Notes: generated by a model not told the origin, from the letters alone. A stretch of DNA of 36,165 nt from Comamonadaceae bacterium (GCA_947448325.1 CANFMK010000006.1:1-36165); one strand, 5' to 3'; counted from the stretch's first letter, positions 18,996-28,154 are shown. A program made the numbers and translations.

Positions 18996-20066
18996 ATGTA
19001 TAAAAACCTCGCAGCCGTGATCGCGGCCGCCTGCTTTTTCTCAACTTCCCCCACCCTGCACGCCCAGCCGCTCAAAGCGGGCTTTGTCTATGTCTCGCCC
19101 ATCACCGAAGCCGGTTGGACGCGCCAGCACGAAGAAGGCCGCAAAGCCGTCGACAAGGCCTTGGGCACCACCGTCAAAACCACCTTCGTGGAGAACGTGG
19201 CCGAGGGTGCCGATGCCGAGCGTGTGATCCGCGACTTGGCGCGCGAAGGCCACAAAATCATCTTCACCCCCAGCTTTGGCTACATGGAGCCTACGCTCAA
19301 AGTGGCGCAAGAGTTCCCGGATGTGAAGTTCGAGTCCATCACTGGCTACAAAACCGCGCCCAACGTCGCCGCGGCCAATGCCCGTTATTACGAAGGCCGC
19401 TACCTGGCGGGTGTGGCCGCAGGCCGCATGACGCGCACCGATTTGGCCGGTTATGTGGCGGGTTTTCCGATCCCTGAAGTTTTGCAAGGTATCAATGCTT
19501 TCACTTTGGGCATGCGCTCGGTGAATCCGCGCGCCCAGGTCAAAGTGGTGTGGTTGAACCTGTGGTTTGATCCGAGCAAAGAGCGCGAAGCGGCCATGAC
19601 GCTCTTCAACCAAAACGTGGACGTGATTGCTTTCCATACCGGCTCCACCGCGGTGATGGCCGCCGCCCAAGAGCGCGGCAAAATGGCCGTGGCCTACCAC
19701 TCCGACATGCGGCAAGTCGCGCCCGACGCACAGATCATCGCGGTGACCCACGAGTGGGGCGCGTATTACACGTCGCGCGTCAAGGCGGTGCAAACCGGCC
19801 AATGGCAAACCGGAAACGTCTGGGGCGGTGTGAAAGAAGGCATGGTGCGAGTGGGTGACTTTGGTCCCCAAGTGCCCAAAGCCGTGCAGCAAGAAGTGCT
19901 GGCCAAACAAAAACAAGTGGCCAGCGGCCAGCTCAATCCCTTTGCCGGGCCGATCTCCGACAACGAAGGCAAGTGGGTGGTGCCGGCAGGTCAGGTTTTG
20001 AGCGATGCGCAGATTTTGGGAATGAACTATTTGGTGGCGGGTGTGCAGGGCAAGGTCGCCAAATAA
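18996..20066 (+). CDS. BMP family substrate-binding protein (orphan, no adjacent permease/ATPase)
   Basis: 356 aa; KAGFVYVSPITEAGWTRQHEEGRKAVD...FGYMEPTLKVAQ...GFPIPEVLQGINAFTLGMRSVNP; clear paralogue of 12790..13932 but with a non-lipoprotein signal peptide. Confidence 0.92.
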   Translation: MYKNLAAVIAAACFFSTSPTLHAQPLKAGFVYVSPITEAGWTRQHEEGRKAVDKALGTTVKTTFVENVAEGADAERVIRDLAREGHKIIFTPSFGYMEPTLKVAQEFPDVKFESITGYKTAPNVAAANARYYEGRYLAGVAAGRMTRTDLAGYVAGFPIPEVLQGINAFTLGMRSVNPRAQVKVVWLNLWFDPSKEREAAMTLFNQNVDVIAFHTGSTAVMAAAQERGKMAVAYHSDMRQVAPDAQIIAVTHEWGAYYTSRVKAVQTGQWQTGNVWGGVKEGMVRVGDFGPQVPKAVQQEVLAKQKQVASGQLNPFAGPISDNEGKWVVPAGQVLSDAQILGMNYLVAGVQGKVAK

Positions 20067-20169
20067 TTGGCTCGGATCAGAGTTCCAACCCAGACCGATG
20101 CATCAGGCGCGTCTTCATGACTGCAGGCACCGCTGCCTGGGGTAGCAAATTGCCGATCTGCTCCACGTG

Positions 20170-20209
20170 GTGGCGTGAAATTCGATCCCATGCCACTGAG
20201 AATCGAATT
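20170..20209 (+). repeat. Interleaved inverted repeats upstream of the nitrile hydratase operon
   Basis: AATTCGAT (20179-20186) with ATCGAATT (20202-20209); GTGGCGTG (20170-20177) with CATGCCAC (20189-20196), one G-T. Confidence 0.5.
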
Positions 20210-20273
20210 GTTGTCTATGATCTTCTCGAAGTTCTTGTTCATTTGAGGCAACGGCTTTTTGAGGAGATCCCTT

Positions 20274-20903
20274 TTGAGCGACCACCATCACCATCACACG
20301 CATGGGCCCGACGAGGCCAGCCACCTCAGCGAGATGGACGTGCGCGTGCGCGCCTTAGAAACCTTGTTGACCCGCAAAGGCTACGTGGACCCGGCTGCGC
20401 TGGACCGCATCATCGAAATTTACGAAACCGAGGTGGGCCCCCACAATGGGGCTCGCGTGGTGGCCAAGGCTTGGAGCGACCCTGACTTTCACGATTGGCT
20501 CTTGCGTGACGCCACCGCCGCCATAGCCTCACTGGGTTACAGCGGTCGGCAAGGTGAACATATGGTGGCTGTTGCCAACACGCCTGAGGTGCACAACATG
20601 GTGGTTTGCACGCTGTGCAGTTGCTACCCTTGGCCCATTTTGGGTTTGCCTCCGGTTTGGTACAAAAGTGCCGCTTACCGAGCCAAAGCGGTGATGGACC
20701 CTCGCGGTGTGCTGGCCGATTTTGGCGTGACCCTTCCCGAACAAACCTCCTTCAGGGTTTGGGACTCGACCGCCGAAGTGCGCTATCTGGTCCTGCCGAT
20801 GCGCCCCTCCGGTACCGAGCATCTGAACGAGGCGCAGTTGGCGCAGTGCGTCACCCGCAACTCCATGATTGGCACTGGCCTGGCTTTGAAGGAGCCGGCA
20901 TGA
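20274..20903 (+). CDS. Nitrile hydratase alpha subunit, cobalt type
   Basis: [23 protein letters not shown] metal-site motif (Thr variant = Co type), [24 protein letters not shown] start at 20274 preceded by SD GAGGAG at 20261-20266; N-terminus [14 protein letters not shown]. Confidence 0.93.
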   Translation: MSDHHHHHTHGPDEASHLSEMDVRVRALETLLTRKGYVDPAALDRIIEIYETEVGPHNGARVVAKAWSDPDFHDWLLRDATAAIASLGYSGRQGEHMVAVANTPEVHNMVVCTLCSCYPWPILGLPPVWYKSAAYRAKAVMDPRGVLADFGVTLPEQTSFRVWDSTAEVRYLVLPMRPSGTEHLNEAQLAQCVTRNSMIGTGLALKEPA

Positions 20904-21574
20904 ACGGCGTTCACGACATGGGGGGGATGCAAGGCTTTGGCCGGGTGATGCCAGAGCCTGAGGAGCCTTTGTTTCATGCGCCCTGGGAAAGCCGTGCCAT
21001 GGCGGTCACGGTGGCCATGGGGGCAAGTGGACAATGGAATATAGACTTGGCGCGGTCCGCCCGTGAATCTTTGCCGCCCTCTGTTTATTTGTCCAGCAGT
21101 TACTATGAAATCTGGATTCGTGCACTGGAGCAACTGACGCTGTCACGCGGCATGGTCACCGCGAGCGAATTGGCCAGCGGTCAACTGCAAGAGCCGCCAA
21201 GCCCCGTCGCCCGCGTTTGGAGATTGGACACGGTTGATGCGGCGCTGGCCGCAGGCTCGCCAACTGCGCGCGATGCCACCAGTCCAGCGCGTTTTGCGGT
21301 CGGACAAATCGTGCGTGCCCGCAACATCCACCCACAAGGCCACACGCGGTTGCCACGCTATGTGCGCGGTCATACGGGCAAAGTGGTCATGGTGCACGGC
21401 GCGCATGTCTATCCCGACAGCCATGTCGACAGAGCCCTTCCACCCTTCAATACGGATGCCCAATGGCTTTACACCGTGGTGTTTGATGGACCTGAGCTGT
21501 GGGGTGAGGGCGCTGATCCTCAAGTGCAGGTCAGTGTGGACGCCTGGGAACCCTATTTGGAAGAGGTTCTGTGA
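20900..21574 (+). CDS. Nitrile hydratase beta subunit
   Basis: [36 protein letters not shown]... and C-terminal [46 protein letters not shown] overlap with alpha. Confidence 0.93.
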   Translation: MNGVHDMGGMQGFGRVMPEPEEPLFHAPWESRAMAVTVAMGASGQWNIDLARSARESLPPSVYLSSSYYEIWIRALEQLTLSRGMVTASELASGQLQEPPSPVARVWRLDTVDAALAAGSPTARDATSPARFAVGQIVRARNIHPQGHTRLPRYVRGHTGKVVMVHGAHVYPDSHVDRALPPFNTDAQWLYTVVFDGPELWGEGADPQVQVSVDAWEPYLEEVL

Positions 21575-21975
21575 TGAATGTCGTTACAACACCCTCGACT
21601 CAGCTCACGCTCGACGACATCGCGCGCCAATGTGCTGGAGGCTTGCCATTGCCGTCCCTGAATGAGGGATTTGTGTTTGCGCAGCCTTGGCAAGCGCATG
21701 CATTTGCCATGACATTGCAGTTGCATGAAAAAGGTGTCTTCACCTGGCCTGAGTGGGCCGCAGCCCTCACCCATGAAATTCGCCAAGCCCAGGCCCTTGG
21801 CGACAACGATGATGGGCACCACTACTACACGCATTGGCTCAATGCTTTGGAGAAGATGGTGATCGAACACCAACTGGGCACCCCAGAGCAGATCCATGAT
21901 CTTGAGCATGCTTGGCAGGATGCTGCTGCGCGCACGCCGCATGGCCACCCCATTGTTTTAGACGCCTCGAACTGA
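21571..21975 (+). CDS. Nitrile hydratase accessory/activator protein (P14K-like)
   Basis: 134 aa; LPSLNEGFVFAQPWQAHAFAMTLQLHEKGVFTWPEWAAALTHEI...YYTHWLNALEKMV resembles the beta N-terminal domain; overlaps the end of beta. Confidence 0.87.
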   Translation: MMNVVTTPSTQLTLDDIARQCAGGLPLPSLNEGFVFAQPWQAHAFAMTLQLHEKGVFTWPEWAAALTHEIRQAQALGDNDDGHHYYTHWLNALEKMVIEHQLGTPEQIHDLEHAWQDAAARTPHGHPIVLDASN

Positions 21976-22302
21976 GCCGTGTGTCTATCCAAGAGGTGTT
22001 TTCAAGTGTGAATTCCCTTGTCAGCTGTGTCACGCGTTGGCAACGGCGGCTGATGTGAAGCAAGCCATGGATGGTATGAAAAAATCAGACCAAATTTTGG
22101 CATCTTGATAGAAAACAAAGCACAACTGGTTCGTCAACGAGGCTGTGGAATTCAAAAAGAGGAATCGTTGGCAATGTCCATCCCTTCGGATTCCAACATC
22201 GAGCCAATCACCCTCGGATGTTATGGAGATATGGCATCATCATCTAAGCAGATGGCCGTCAACGACACGGGTGACGGCACAACCCAAAATGGAGACATTC
22301 GC

Positions 22303-23310
22303 ATGACACATCAAAAACGTGATTCCATCAGTCGACGCGATGCGATTGCAGCCAGCCTGGCCGCCATGGCCTGGCCCGGCGGTACGTTCGCTCAGGCCGC
22401 GGACTGGAAACCCACCAAACCTATCCGCCTGATTTGCGGCCAAGCGCCTGGCGCATCCACAGACGCGACGGCGCGGGCCTATTCCGACTACTTTTCTCAG
22501 AAGTTGGGCGTGCCGGTCACGGTGGAGAACAAGCCCGGCGGTGTCGGCATGGTAGCTGGTGAAGCCGTCGCGCGCTCAACACCAGACGGTACAACGCTGT
22601 TGGTGTCCCTGCAAAGCGTGATGGCCCAGATGCCCGTGCTCATCAAAAAGCCTGCAATCGACCCCGACAAGGACCTGCTGCCCATCGCCGCGATTGGCGT
22701 GGGCCCGGTCGTGGCCTCGACGCACAAGGACTTTCCAGCCAGGACGATCCAGGAGTTGGTCGCGCTGTCCAAAAAGAAGCCTGTGAATGTAGGCAACTAC
22801 GCCATCGGATCCGGATGGCAGATGATGCTTGCCCAGTTGGTCAAGGACACTGGCGCTCAACTGAACGTCGTCAACTACCGCGGTACCGGCGCGATGGTCA
22901 CCGATCTGTATGCGGGTCACATTGACATCGGCGCGGGTTCGCTAGCGGGGCTGGCCGGTGGACTGGAAAAGGGCTTGATCAAGCCGATGGTGATCGTGGT
23001 CGGCTCGCGTTCAAGCAAGTTACCGGGTGTCCCCACCTGGGTGGACGCCGGCTTCAGGGGTCCGGCCTATGAGGATCTGGCCGAGATGAACATCCTGATG
23101 GCGCCAGCAGGCACCCCGCAAATCATCATTGACACACTGGCGCGCCTGGTTGCGGCTTCGGTCACCGACTCTGCGCGCATGAAGTCGGTGCGCGAGACCC
23201 TGGGCGCAGAAGACACGCCGCTGGTCGGCGCGGAGTTGCAGCACTTCATCAGCCGCTCTTGGCCGACCTACCGCAAACTGTCGCGTGAGATGGGGCTGGC
23301 GGCCGAGTAG
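22303..23310 (+). CDS. Bug/TctC family periplasmic receptor
   Basis: MTHQKRDSISRRDAIAASLAAMAWPGGTFAQAADWKPTKPIRLICGQAPGASTDATAR, VENKPGGVGMVAGEAVARSTPDGTTLL. Start chosen at ATG 22303. Confidence 0.87.
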   Translation: MTHQKRDSISRRDAIAASLAAMAWPGGTFAQAADWKPTKPIRLICGQAPGASTDATARAYSDYFSQKLGVPVTVENKPGGVGMVAGEAVARSTPDGTTLLVSLQSVMAQMPVLIKKPAIDPDKDLLPIAAIGVGPVVASTHKDFPARTIQELVALSKKKPVNVGNYAIGSGWQMMLAQLVKDTGAQLNVVNYRGTGAMVTDLYAGHIDIGAGSLAGLAGGLEKGLIKPMVIVVGSRSSKLPGVPTWVDAGFRGPAYEDLAEMNILMAPAGTPQIIIDTLARLVAASVTDSARMKSVRETLGAEDTPLVGAELQHFISRSWPTYRKLSREMGLAAE

Positions 23311-23431
23311 TCGTGCGACGCAGTGCGCACATCTACCCTCGTCACATGCTGCTGTGGACCTGCACGTTGACGCTTGGGTCTCACTGTATCGGGTAAAAAG
23401 CTGAGGATCCCGCCAAGCCCAGAAAGTTGGG

Positions 23432-23455
23432 GACTTGAGGCCTTGGGCTCAAGTC
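23432..23455. repeat. Inverted repeat overlapping the hisD-like stop codon, possible transcription end structure
   Basis: GACTTGAG-GCCTTGGG-CTCAAGTC, perfect 8-bp arms; no clear T-run. Confidence 0.4.
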
Positions 23456-24768
23456 AATGCTGGGATGGGTTGATACCACGGCACATCGGCCCGGGTGCCA
23501 TAGCGTCGTACGCGGATATTGGCTTGCTCACCGTGACCGGCAAAGTTCTCCATGTGGCACAAGCGAGAGCAGTACTCCCCCATCAACGCGCTGGCTTCAT
23601 CGGTCAAGACCTTTTGGTAGGTGCAAGTTTTCAGAAACTTACCGACCCACAGTCCGCCGGTATACCGAGCGCTGCGGTTGGTGGGCAGGGTGTGGTTGGT
23701 TCCAATCACTTTGTCACCAAAGCTCACGTTGGTGCGTGGACCCAAGAACAGAGCGCCGTAATTGGTCATGTTGGCCAGGAAGTAGTCGGGGTCACGCGTC
23801 ATGACTTGCACATGCTCTGAGGCGATTTCGTCTGCCTTTTGCAGCATCTCTTCATCGCTGTCGCAGACAATGATTTCGCCATACTCGGCCCAGCTTTGTG
23901 ATGCGATCGCGGCGGTTGGCAAAATTTGGAGTTGCCGTTCGATTTCAGCGAGGGTGTCCCTGGCCAGCTTTTCGCTGTTCGTCAACAAAATGGCTGGCGA
24001 TGTGGGGCCGTGCTCAGCCTGACCGAGCAGGTCGACCGCACACATCTCGCCGTCGACTGAATCATCGGCAATCACCAGTGTCTCCGTGGGTCCTGCAAAC
24101 AGATCGATCCCTACACGCCCATACAGTTGTCGTTTGGCTTCGGCGACGAACATATTTCCAGGGCCAACCAGCATGTCCACAGGCGCGATGTTTGGGGTTC
24201 CAACGGCCATTGCAACGACCGCCTGAACACCCCCCAAGACCAAAATTTCGTCTGCGCCCGCCATGGCCATAGCGGTCACGATGGCCGGGTGTGGTTTGCC
24301 TTGGTAGGGTGGGGCCGTGGATACGACGCGTTTGACGCCCGCAACTTTGGCCGTGAGCACGCTCATGTGGGCTGAGGCCAAGAGTGGGTATTTGCCGCCT
24401 GGAATGTAGCAGCCGACTGCATTCACCGGGATGTGCTTGTGCCCCAAGATCACGCCAGGATACGTTTCAACTTCCACGTCTTTCATGGAGTTGCGTTGTA
24501 TCTGTGCAAAATTGCGAACTTGTTTTTGAGCAAAGGTGATGTCTTCGATTTCCCGCGCCGACAAGCTTTTACGGGCCACTTCAATGTCAGCCTGGTTGAG
24601 GCGAAATTCCGAAGGATCCCAGTTGTCAAATTTTCGGCTGTACTCTCGCACTGCGACATCACCGCGCGCCTCAATATCTTGGATGATGGTCTCGACGGTT
24701 TGGCGCACCTTGGAGTCGTCCTCCGCCTTGACTTGTGAGTTTCTGCCGCGCTTCAAATACTTGATCAT
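23449..24768 (-). CDS. Histidinol dehydrogenase superfamily enzyme, probably HpsN-like (sulfopropanediol 3-dehydrogenase-like)
   Basis: Start ATG 24768 ([14 protein letters not shown]); [92 protein letters not shown]; no his genes adjacent. Confidence 0.85.
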   Translation of the reverse strand: MIKYLKRGRNSQVKAEDDSKVRQTVETIIQDIEARGDVAVREYSRKFDNWDPSEFRLNQADIEVARKSLSAREIEDITFAQKQVRNFAQIQRNSMKDVEVETYPGVILGHKHIPVNAVGCYIPGGKYPLLASAHMSVLTAKVAGVKRVVSTAPPYQGKPHPAIVTAMAMAGADEILVLGGVQAVVAMAVGTPNIAPVDMLVGPGNMFVAEAKRQLYGRVGIDLFAGPTETLVIADDSVDGEMCAVDLLGQAEHGPTSPAILLTNSEKLARDTLAEIERQLQILPTAAIASQSWAEYGEIIVCDSDEEMLQKADEIASEHVQVMTRDPDYFLANMTNYGALFLGPRTNVSFGDKVIGTNHTLPTNRSARYTGGLWVGKFLKTCTYQKVLTDEASALMGEYCSRLCHMENFAGHGEQANIRVRRYGTRADVPWYQPIPALT

Positions 24769-24871
24769 TGTTTTTTCCTGTGCTGTTGAAATCTTTATTC
24801 GGGTCATCCAGCGCATTTACCCAATAAAACGGATGCCTGATGCGCTGCTGCGCAACCCTGGTTGACGCAGC

Positions 24872-25843
24872 TCATGAATCCAAATGGATGTCCCGCGCCT
24901 TGGCCAGCGCGGTCCAGCGGGCGATGTCTTTTTTCATGTAGGCGGCAAACTCGGCCGGTTTCATGGGCATCAACTCCACCGCTTCGGCGCTGAGTTTGTC
25001 TTTGAAGTCGGGTTGGGCCAGCACCGTGGTCATGGCATCGTTCAAGGTGTTTACGATGGCCGCAGGCATATTGGCGGGGCCGACCACGCCGTACCACTGC
25101 TGGGCGTCAAAACCTTTGAGGCCGGCCTCCTCCAAGGTGGGGACGTCTTTGAGCTGGGGGTGACGCTGCTTGCCGGTGACCGCCAGCGCGCGGATGCGGC
25201 CACCGCGAATGTGCGGCAGGGCGGCCGCCAAGCCGGGGAACATCATTTGGGTTTGGCCTCCGATCAAATCGGTGATGGCCGGGGCGATGCCGCGGTAGGG
25301 GATGTGCACCAAAAAACTGTTGGTTTGAAGTTTGAACAGTTCCGCTGTCAGGTGCGTGAGCGAACCCGCACCCGCCGAGCCGTAAGACAGCTTGCCGGGG
25401 TTTTGTTTCATATAGGTCAAAAAAGTCTGGATGTTTTGCGGTGGCAAGGCGGTGTTGATCACCAGCACATTCGGCGTGGAGCCGATCATGCCGATGGGCG
25501 TGAAATCCGCCAGCGGGTCATACGGCAGCTTGCGCGTGGCGGGCGCGGTACCGTGCGTGGCCACATAGCCCTGCATCAGGGTGTAGCCATCGGGTGCAGA
25601 GCGGGCCGTGGTTTGCGCCGCGATCACGCCACCGCCGCCGCCCAAGTTCTCGACCACCATCGACTGCCCCAGCACCCGGCCCAGCCGGTCGCACAGGGCG
25701 CGCCCCACCATGTCGGAGCCACCACCGGCCGCCACCGGCACGATGTATTTGAGGGGTTTGTTGGGGTAAGCGCTTTGCGCCAGCGCCCATTCGGGCAGGC
25801 CCAACAGAGCAGGGCAGGCTTGCAGCAGGGTGCGGCGTTTCAT
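24872..25843 (-). CDS. Bug/TctC family periplasmic receptor
   Basis: [78 protein letters not shown]. Confidence 0.92.
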   Translation of the reverse strand: MKRRTLLQACPALLGLPEWALAQSAYPNKPLKYIVPVAAGGGSDMVGRALCDRLGRVLGQSMVVENLGGGGGVIAAQTTARSAPDGYTLMQGYVATHGTAPATRKLPYDPLADFTPIGMIGSTPNVLVINTALPPQNIQTFLTYMKQNPGKLSYGSAGAGSLTHLTAELFKLQTNSFLVHIPYRGIAPAITDLIGGQTQMMFPGLAAALPHIRGGRIRALAVTGKQRHPQLKDVPTLEEAGLKGFDAQQWYGVVGPANMPAAIVNTLNDAMTTVLAQPDFKDKLSAEAVELMPMKPAEFAAYMKKDIARWTALAKARDIHLDS

Positions 25844-25934
25844 GGGGTGTCTCCAAAAACTTCAGGATGCAGAGAAGGGAGGGAGTGCATTTCCAACCCT
25901 ACAATCCGCATATTCACACAGGAAGTACAGTCCC

Positions 25935-26504
25935 ATGAGCATCAAAAGTGACAAATGGATCCGCCGCATGGCCGAGCAGCACGGCATGATCGAGCCCTTT
26001 GAGCCCGGCCAGGTGCGGCAAAACGCTGCGGGTGAAAAGATCGTCAGCTACGGCACCAGCAGCTATGGCTACGACATTCGCTGTGCGCCCGAATTCAAGG
26101 TGTTCACCAACATTTACAGCACCGTGGTGGACCCGAAGAATTTCGACCCCAAGAGTTTTGTCGATATCGAGTCCGATGTGTGCATCATTCCGCCCAACAG
26201 CTTTGCCTTGGCGCGCACCATGGAATACTTTCGCATTCCCCGCAATGTGCTGACCGTGTGCCTGGGCAAAAGCACCTATGCGCGCTGCGGCATCATCGTC
26301 AACGTCACGCCTTTCGAGCCCGAATGGGAGGGCTATGTGACCTTGGAGTTCTCCAACACCACCCCGCTGCCGGCCAAAATTTACGCCGGTGAAGGCTGCG
26401 CGCAGGTGCTGTTTTTTGAAAGCGACGAGGTCTGCGAGACCAGCTACAAGGACCGCGGTGGCAAATACCAAGGCCAGGTCGGGGTCACCCTGCCCAAGGC
26501 CTGA
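25935..26504 (+). CDS. dcd: dCTP deaminase
   Basis: [28 protein letters not shown]...[11 protein letters not shown]...[45 protein letters not shown]. Confidence 0.96.
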   Translation: MSIKSDKWIRRMAEQHGMIEPFEPGQVRQNAAGEKIVSYGTSSYGYDIRCAPEFKVFTNIYSTVVDPKNFDPKSFVDIESDVCIIPPNSFALARTMEYFRIPRNVLTVCLGKSTYARCGIIVNVTPFEPEWEGYVTLEFSNTTPLPAKIYAGEGCAQVLFFESDEVCETSYKDRGGKYQGQVGVTLPKA

Positions 26505-26564
26505 TCTGGGGGAATTGGCCTGTCAACTGGGGCGGTCCGCCTAAAGTGCGACAATACGAGGTTA

Positions 26565-28067
26565 ATGACAGACTCTTTTTCCAACCTCTCGCTGGCTGAG
26601 CCCTTGGCTCGCGCCGTAGCCGAAATGGGCTATGCGTCCATGACGCCTATCCAGGCCCAGGCCATTCCTGTGGTGTTGACCGGTCAAGACGTGATGGGCG
26701 CAGCCCAGACCGGCACCGGCAAGACGGCTGCGTTTTCGCTGCCCTTGTTACAACGCCTGCTGAAACACGAAAACAGCTCCACCTCGCCCGCGCGCCACCC
26801 GGTGCGCGCTTTGGTGCTGCTGCCCACCCGTGAATTGGCCGACCAGGTGGCACAGCAAATCAAGCTTTATGCCAAATACACCCAGATGCGCAGCGCGGTG
26901 GTGTTTGGCGGCATGGACATGAAGCCCCAGACGCTCGAGCTCAAACGCGGCGTTGAAATTTTGGTGGCCACACCCGGTCGTTTACTCGACCACATCGAGG
27001 CCAAAAATGCGGTGCTCAACCAGGTCGAGTATGTGGTGCTGGACGAAGCCGACCGCATGTTGGACATCGGCTTTTTGCCGGACCTGCAGCGCATCTTGAG
27101 CTATTTGCCCAAGCAGCGCACGACTTTGCTGTTCTCGGCCACGTTCTCGCCTGAGATCAAGCGCTTGGCCGGCAGCTATTTGCAAAACCCGGTCACCATC
27201 GAGGTGGCCCGGCCGAACGAAACCGCCTCCACTGTGGAGCAACGTTTTTACGCCGCACAAGACGATGACAAGCGCCGCGTGGTCAAGCATGTGTTGACCA
27301 GTCGGGGCATCAAGCAAGCATTTGTGTTTGTGAACAGCAAACTGGGCTGCGCCCGTTTGGCGCGATCACTGGAGCGTGACGGCCTGAAAACCACCGCCTT
27401 GCACGGCGACAAGTCGCAGGACGAGCGTTTGAAAGCGCTGGACGCCTTCAAACAAGGCGAAGTCGATTTGCTGGTCTGTACCGATGTGGCCGCGCGCGGC
27501 CTGGACATCAAAGACGTGCCGGCGGTGTTCAACTTTGACGTGCCGTTCAATGCCGAAGACTATGTGCACCGCATCGGCCGCACCGGCCGCGCGGGTGCTT
27601 CGGGCTTGGCGGTGACGCTGGTGTCGCCTTCAGACACGCGTTTGGTCAGCGACATTGAAAAGCTGATCAAGAAAAAAATCGACATCGAAACCCTGGACAT
27701 GGGCGGTGAGCGTTCTGACGATCGCCGTGGATCGGACCGACCGTCAGACCGGGGTGGAGATCGCCGCGCTGCGCCGCGTGAAGGTGGCTCGCGTGATGGC
27801 GGCTCGCGCGAAGGTGGTGGGCTGTGGGGTCGGCGTGACCACAGCGACCCTCGCGATGTTTTGGATGCCCCGCGTGAGCGCCGTAGCAGCTTTCGACCGG
27901 CACCCGTCAACCGGGACCCCTTCTTTGAAAAGCCCTATGAGGCCCCTTCGAGCGAAGCTGCGCCAGTGTGGGAGTCGGCCAAACCGGCGGCAGGCGCGCG
28001 CAGCAGCATTTCGGCCAACATCAAACCCAAGCGCAAGGTGGCCGCGCTGTTCAAAACCGGCGAATAA
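26565..28067 (+). CDS. rhlE: DEAD-box RNA helicase, RhlE type
   Basis: AQTGTGKTAAFSLPLLQRL, VLDEADRMLDIGF, LFSATFS, CTDVAARGLDIKDVPAVFNFDVP, HRIGRTGRAG; Arg/Gly-rich C-terminal tail. Confidence 0.93.
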   Translation: MTDSFSNLSLAEPLARAVAEMGYASMTPIQAQAIPVVLTGQDVMGAAQTGTGKTAAFSLPLLQRLLKHENSSTSPARHPVRALVLLPTRELADQVAQQIKLYAKYTQMRSAVVFGGMDMKPQTLELKRGVEILVATPGRLLDHIEAKNAVLNQVEYVVLDEADRMLDIGFLPDLQRILSYLPKQRTTLLFSATFSPEIKRLAGSYLQNPVTIEVARPNETASTVEQRFYAAQDDDKRRVVKHVLTSRGIKQAFVFVNSKLGCARLARSLERDGLKTTALHGDKSQDERLKALDAFKQGEVDLLVCTDVAARGLDIKDVPAVFNFDVPFNAEDYVHRIGRTGRAGASGLAVTLVSPSDTRLVSDIEKLIKKKIDIETLDMGGERSDDRRGSDRPSDRGGDRRAAPREGGSRDGGSREGGGLWGRRDHSDPRDVLDAPRERRSSFRPAPVNRDPFFEKPYEAPSSEAAPVWESAKPAAGARSSISANIKPKRKVAALFKTGE

Positions 28068-28091
28068 GCCGATGTCATCTGGCTTATCCGC
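28060..28091 (+). repeat. Inverted repeat overlapping the rhlE stop codon
   Basis: GCGAATAAGCC-gatgtcatct-GGCTTATCCGC, 11-bp arms with one mismatch; TAA stop at 28065-28067 lies in the left arm; no T-run. Confidence 0.4.
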
Positions 28092-28154
28092 TCGAGGCGC
28101 TGGTCTTTACCCTGATGGTCTGAAATCGAACGGGTCTGCTGTCAAAATCGGGTC

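Noticed and set aside
19041-19916. 291-aa minus-strand ORF
   Set aside because: Antisense to the second BMP receptor; a similar shadow (12721-13494) appears opposite the first BMP gene, consistent with codon-bias artefact.
23360-23410. TTGACG as a -35 element pointing into the hisD-like gene
   Set aside because: No -10 element at acceptable spacing.
24884-25951. 355-aa plus-strand ORF
   Set aside because: Antisense to a Bug receptor; no homology-like motifs.
27700-27860. Short tandem GGSR(D/E)GG-coding repeats in the rhlE tail
   Set aside because: Low-complexity RGG-like tails are normal for RhlE helicases; not a separate repeat element.
28068-28154. Cobalamin riboswitch upstream of the TonB receptor
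   Set aside because: The intergenic region is under 90 bp, too short for a cobalamin riboswitch, with no B12-box-like core.
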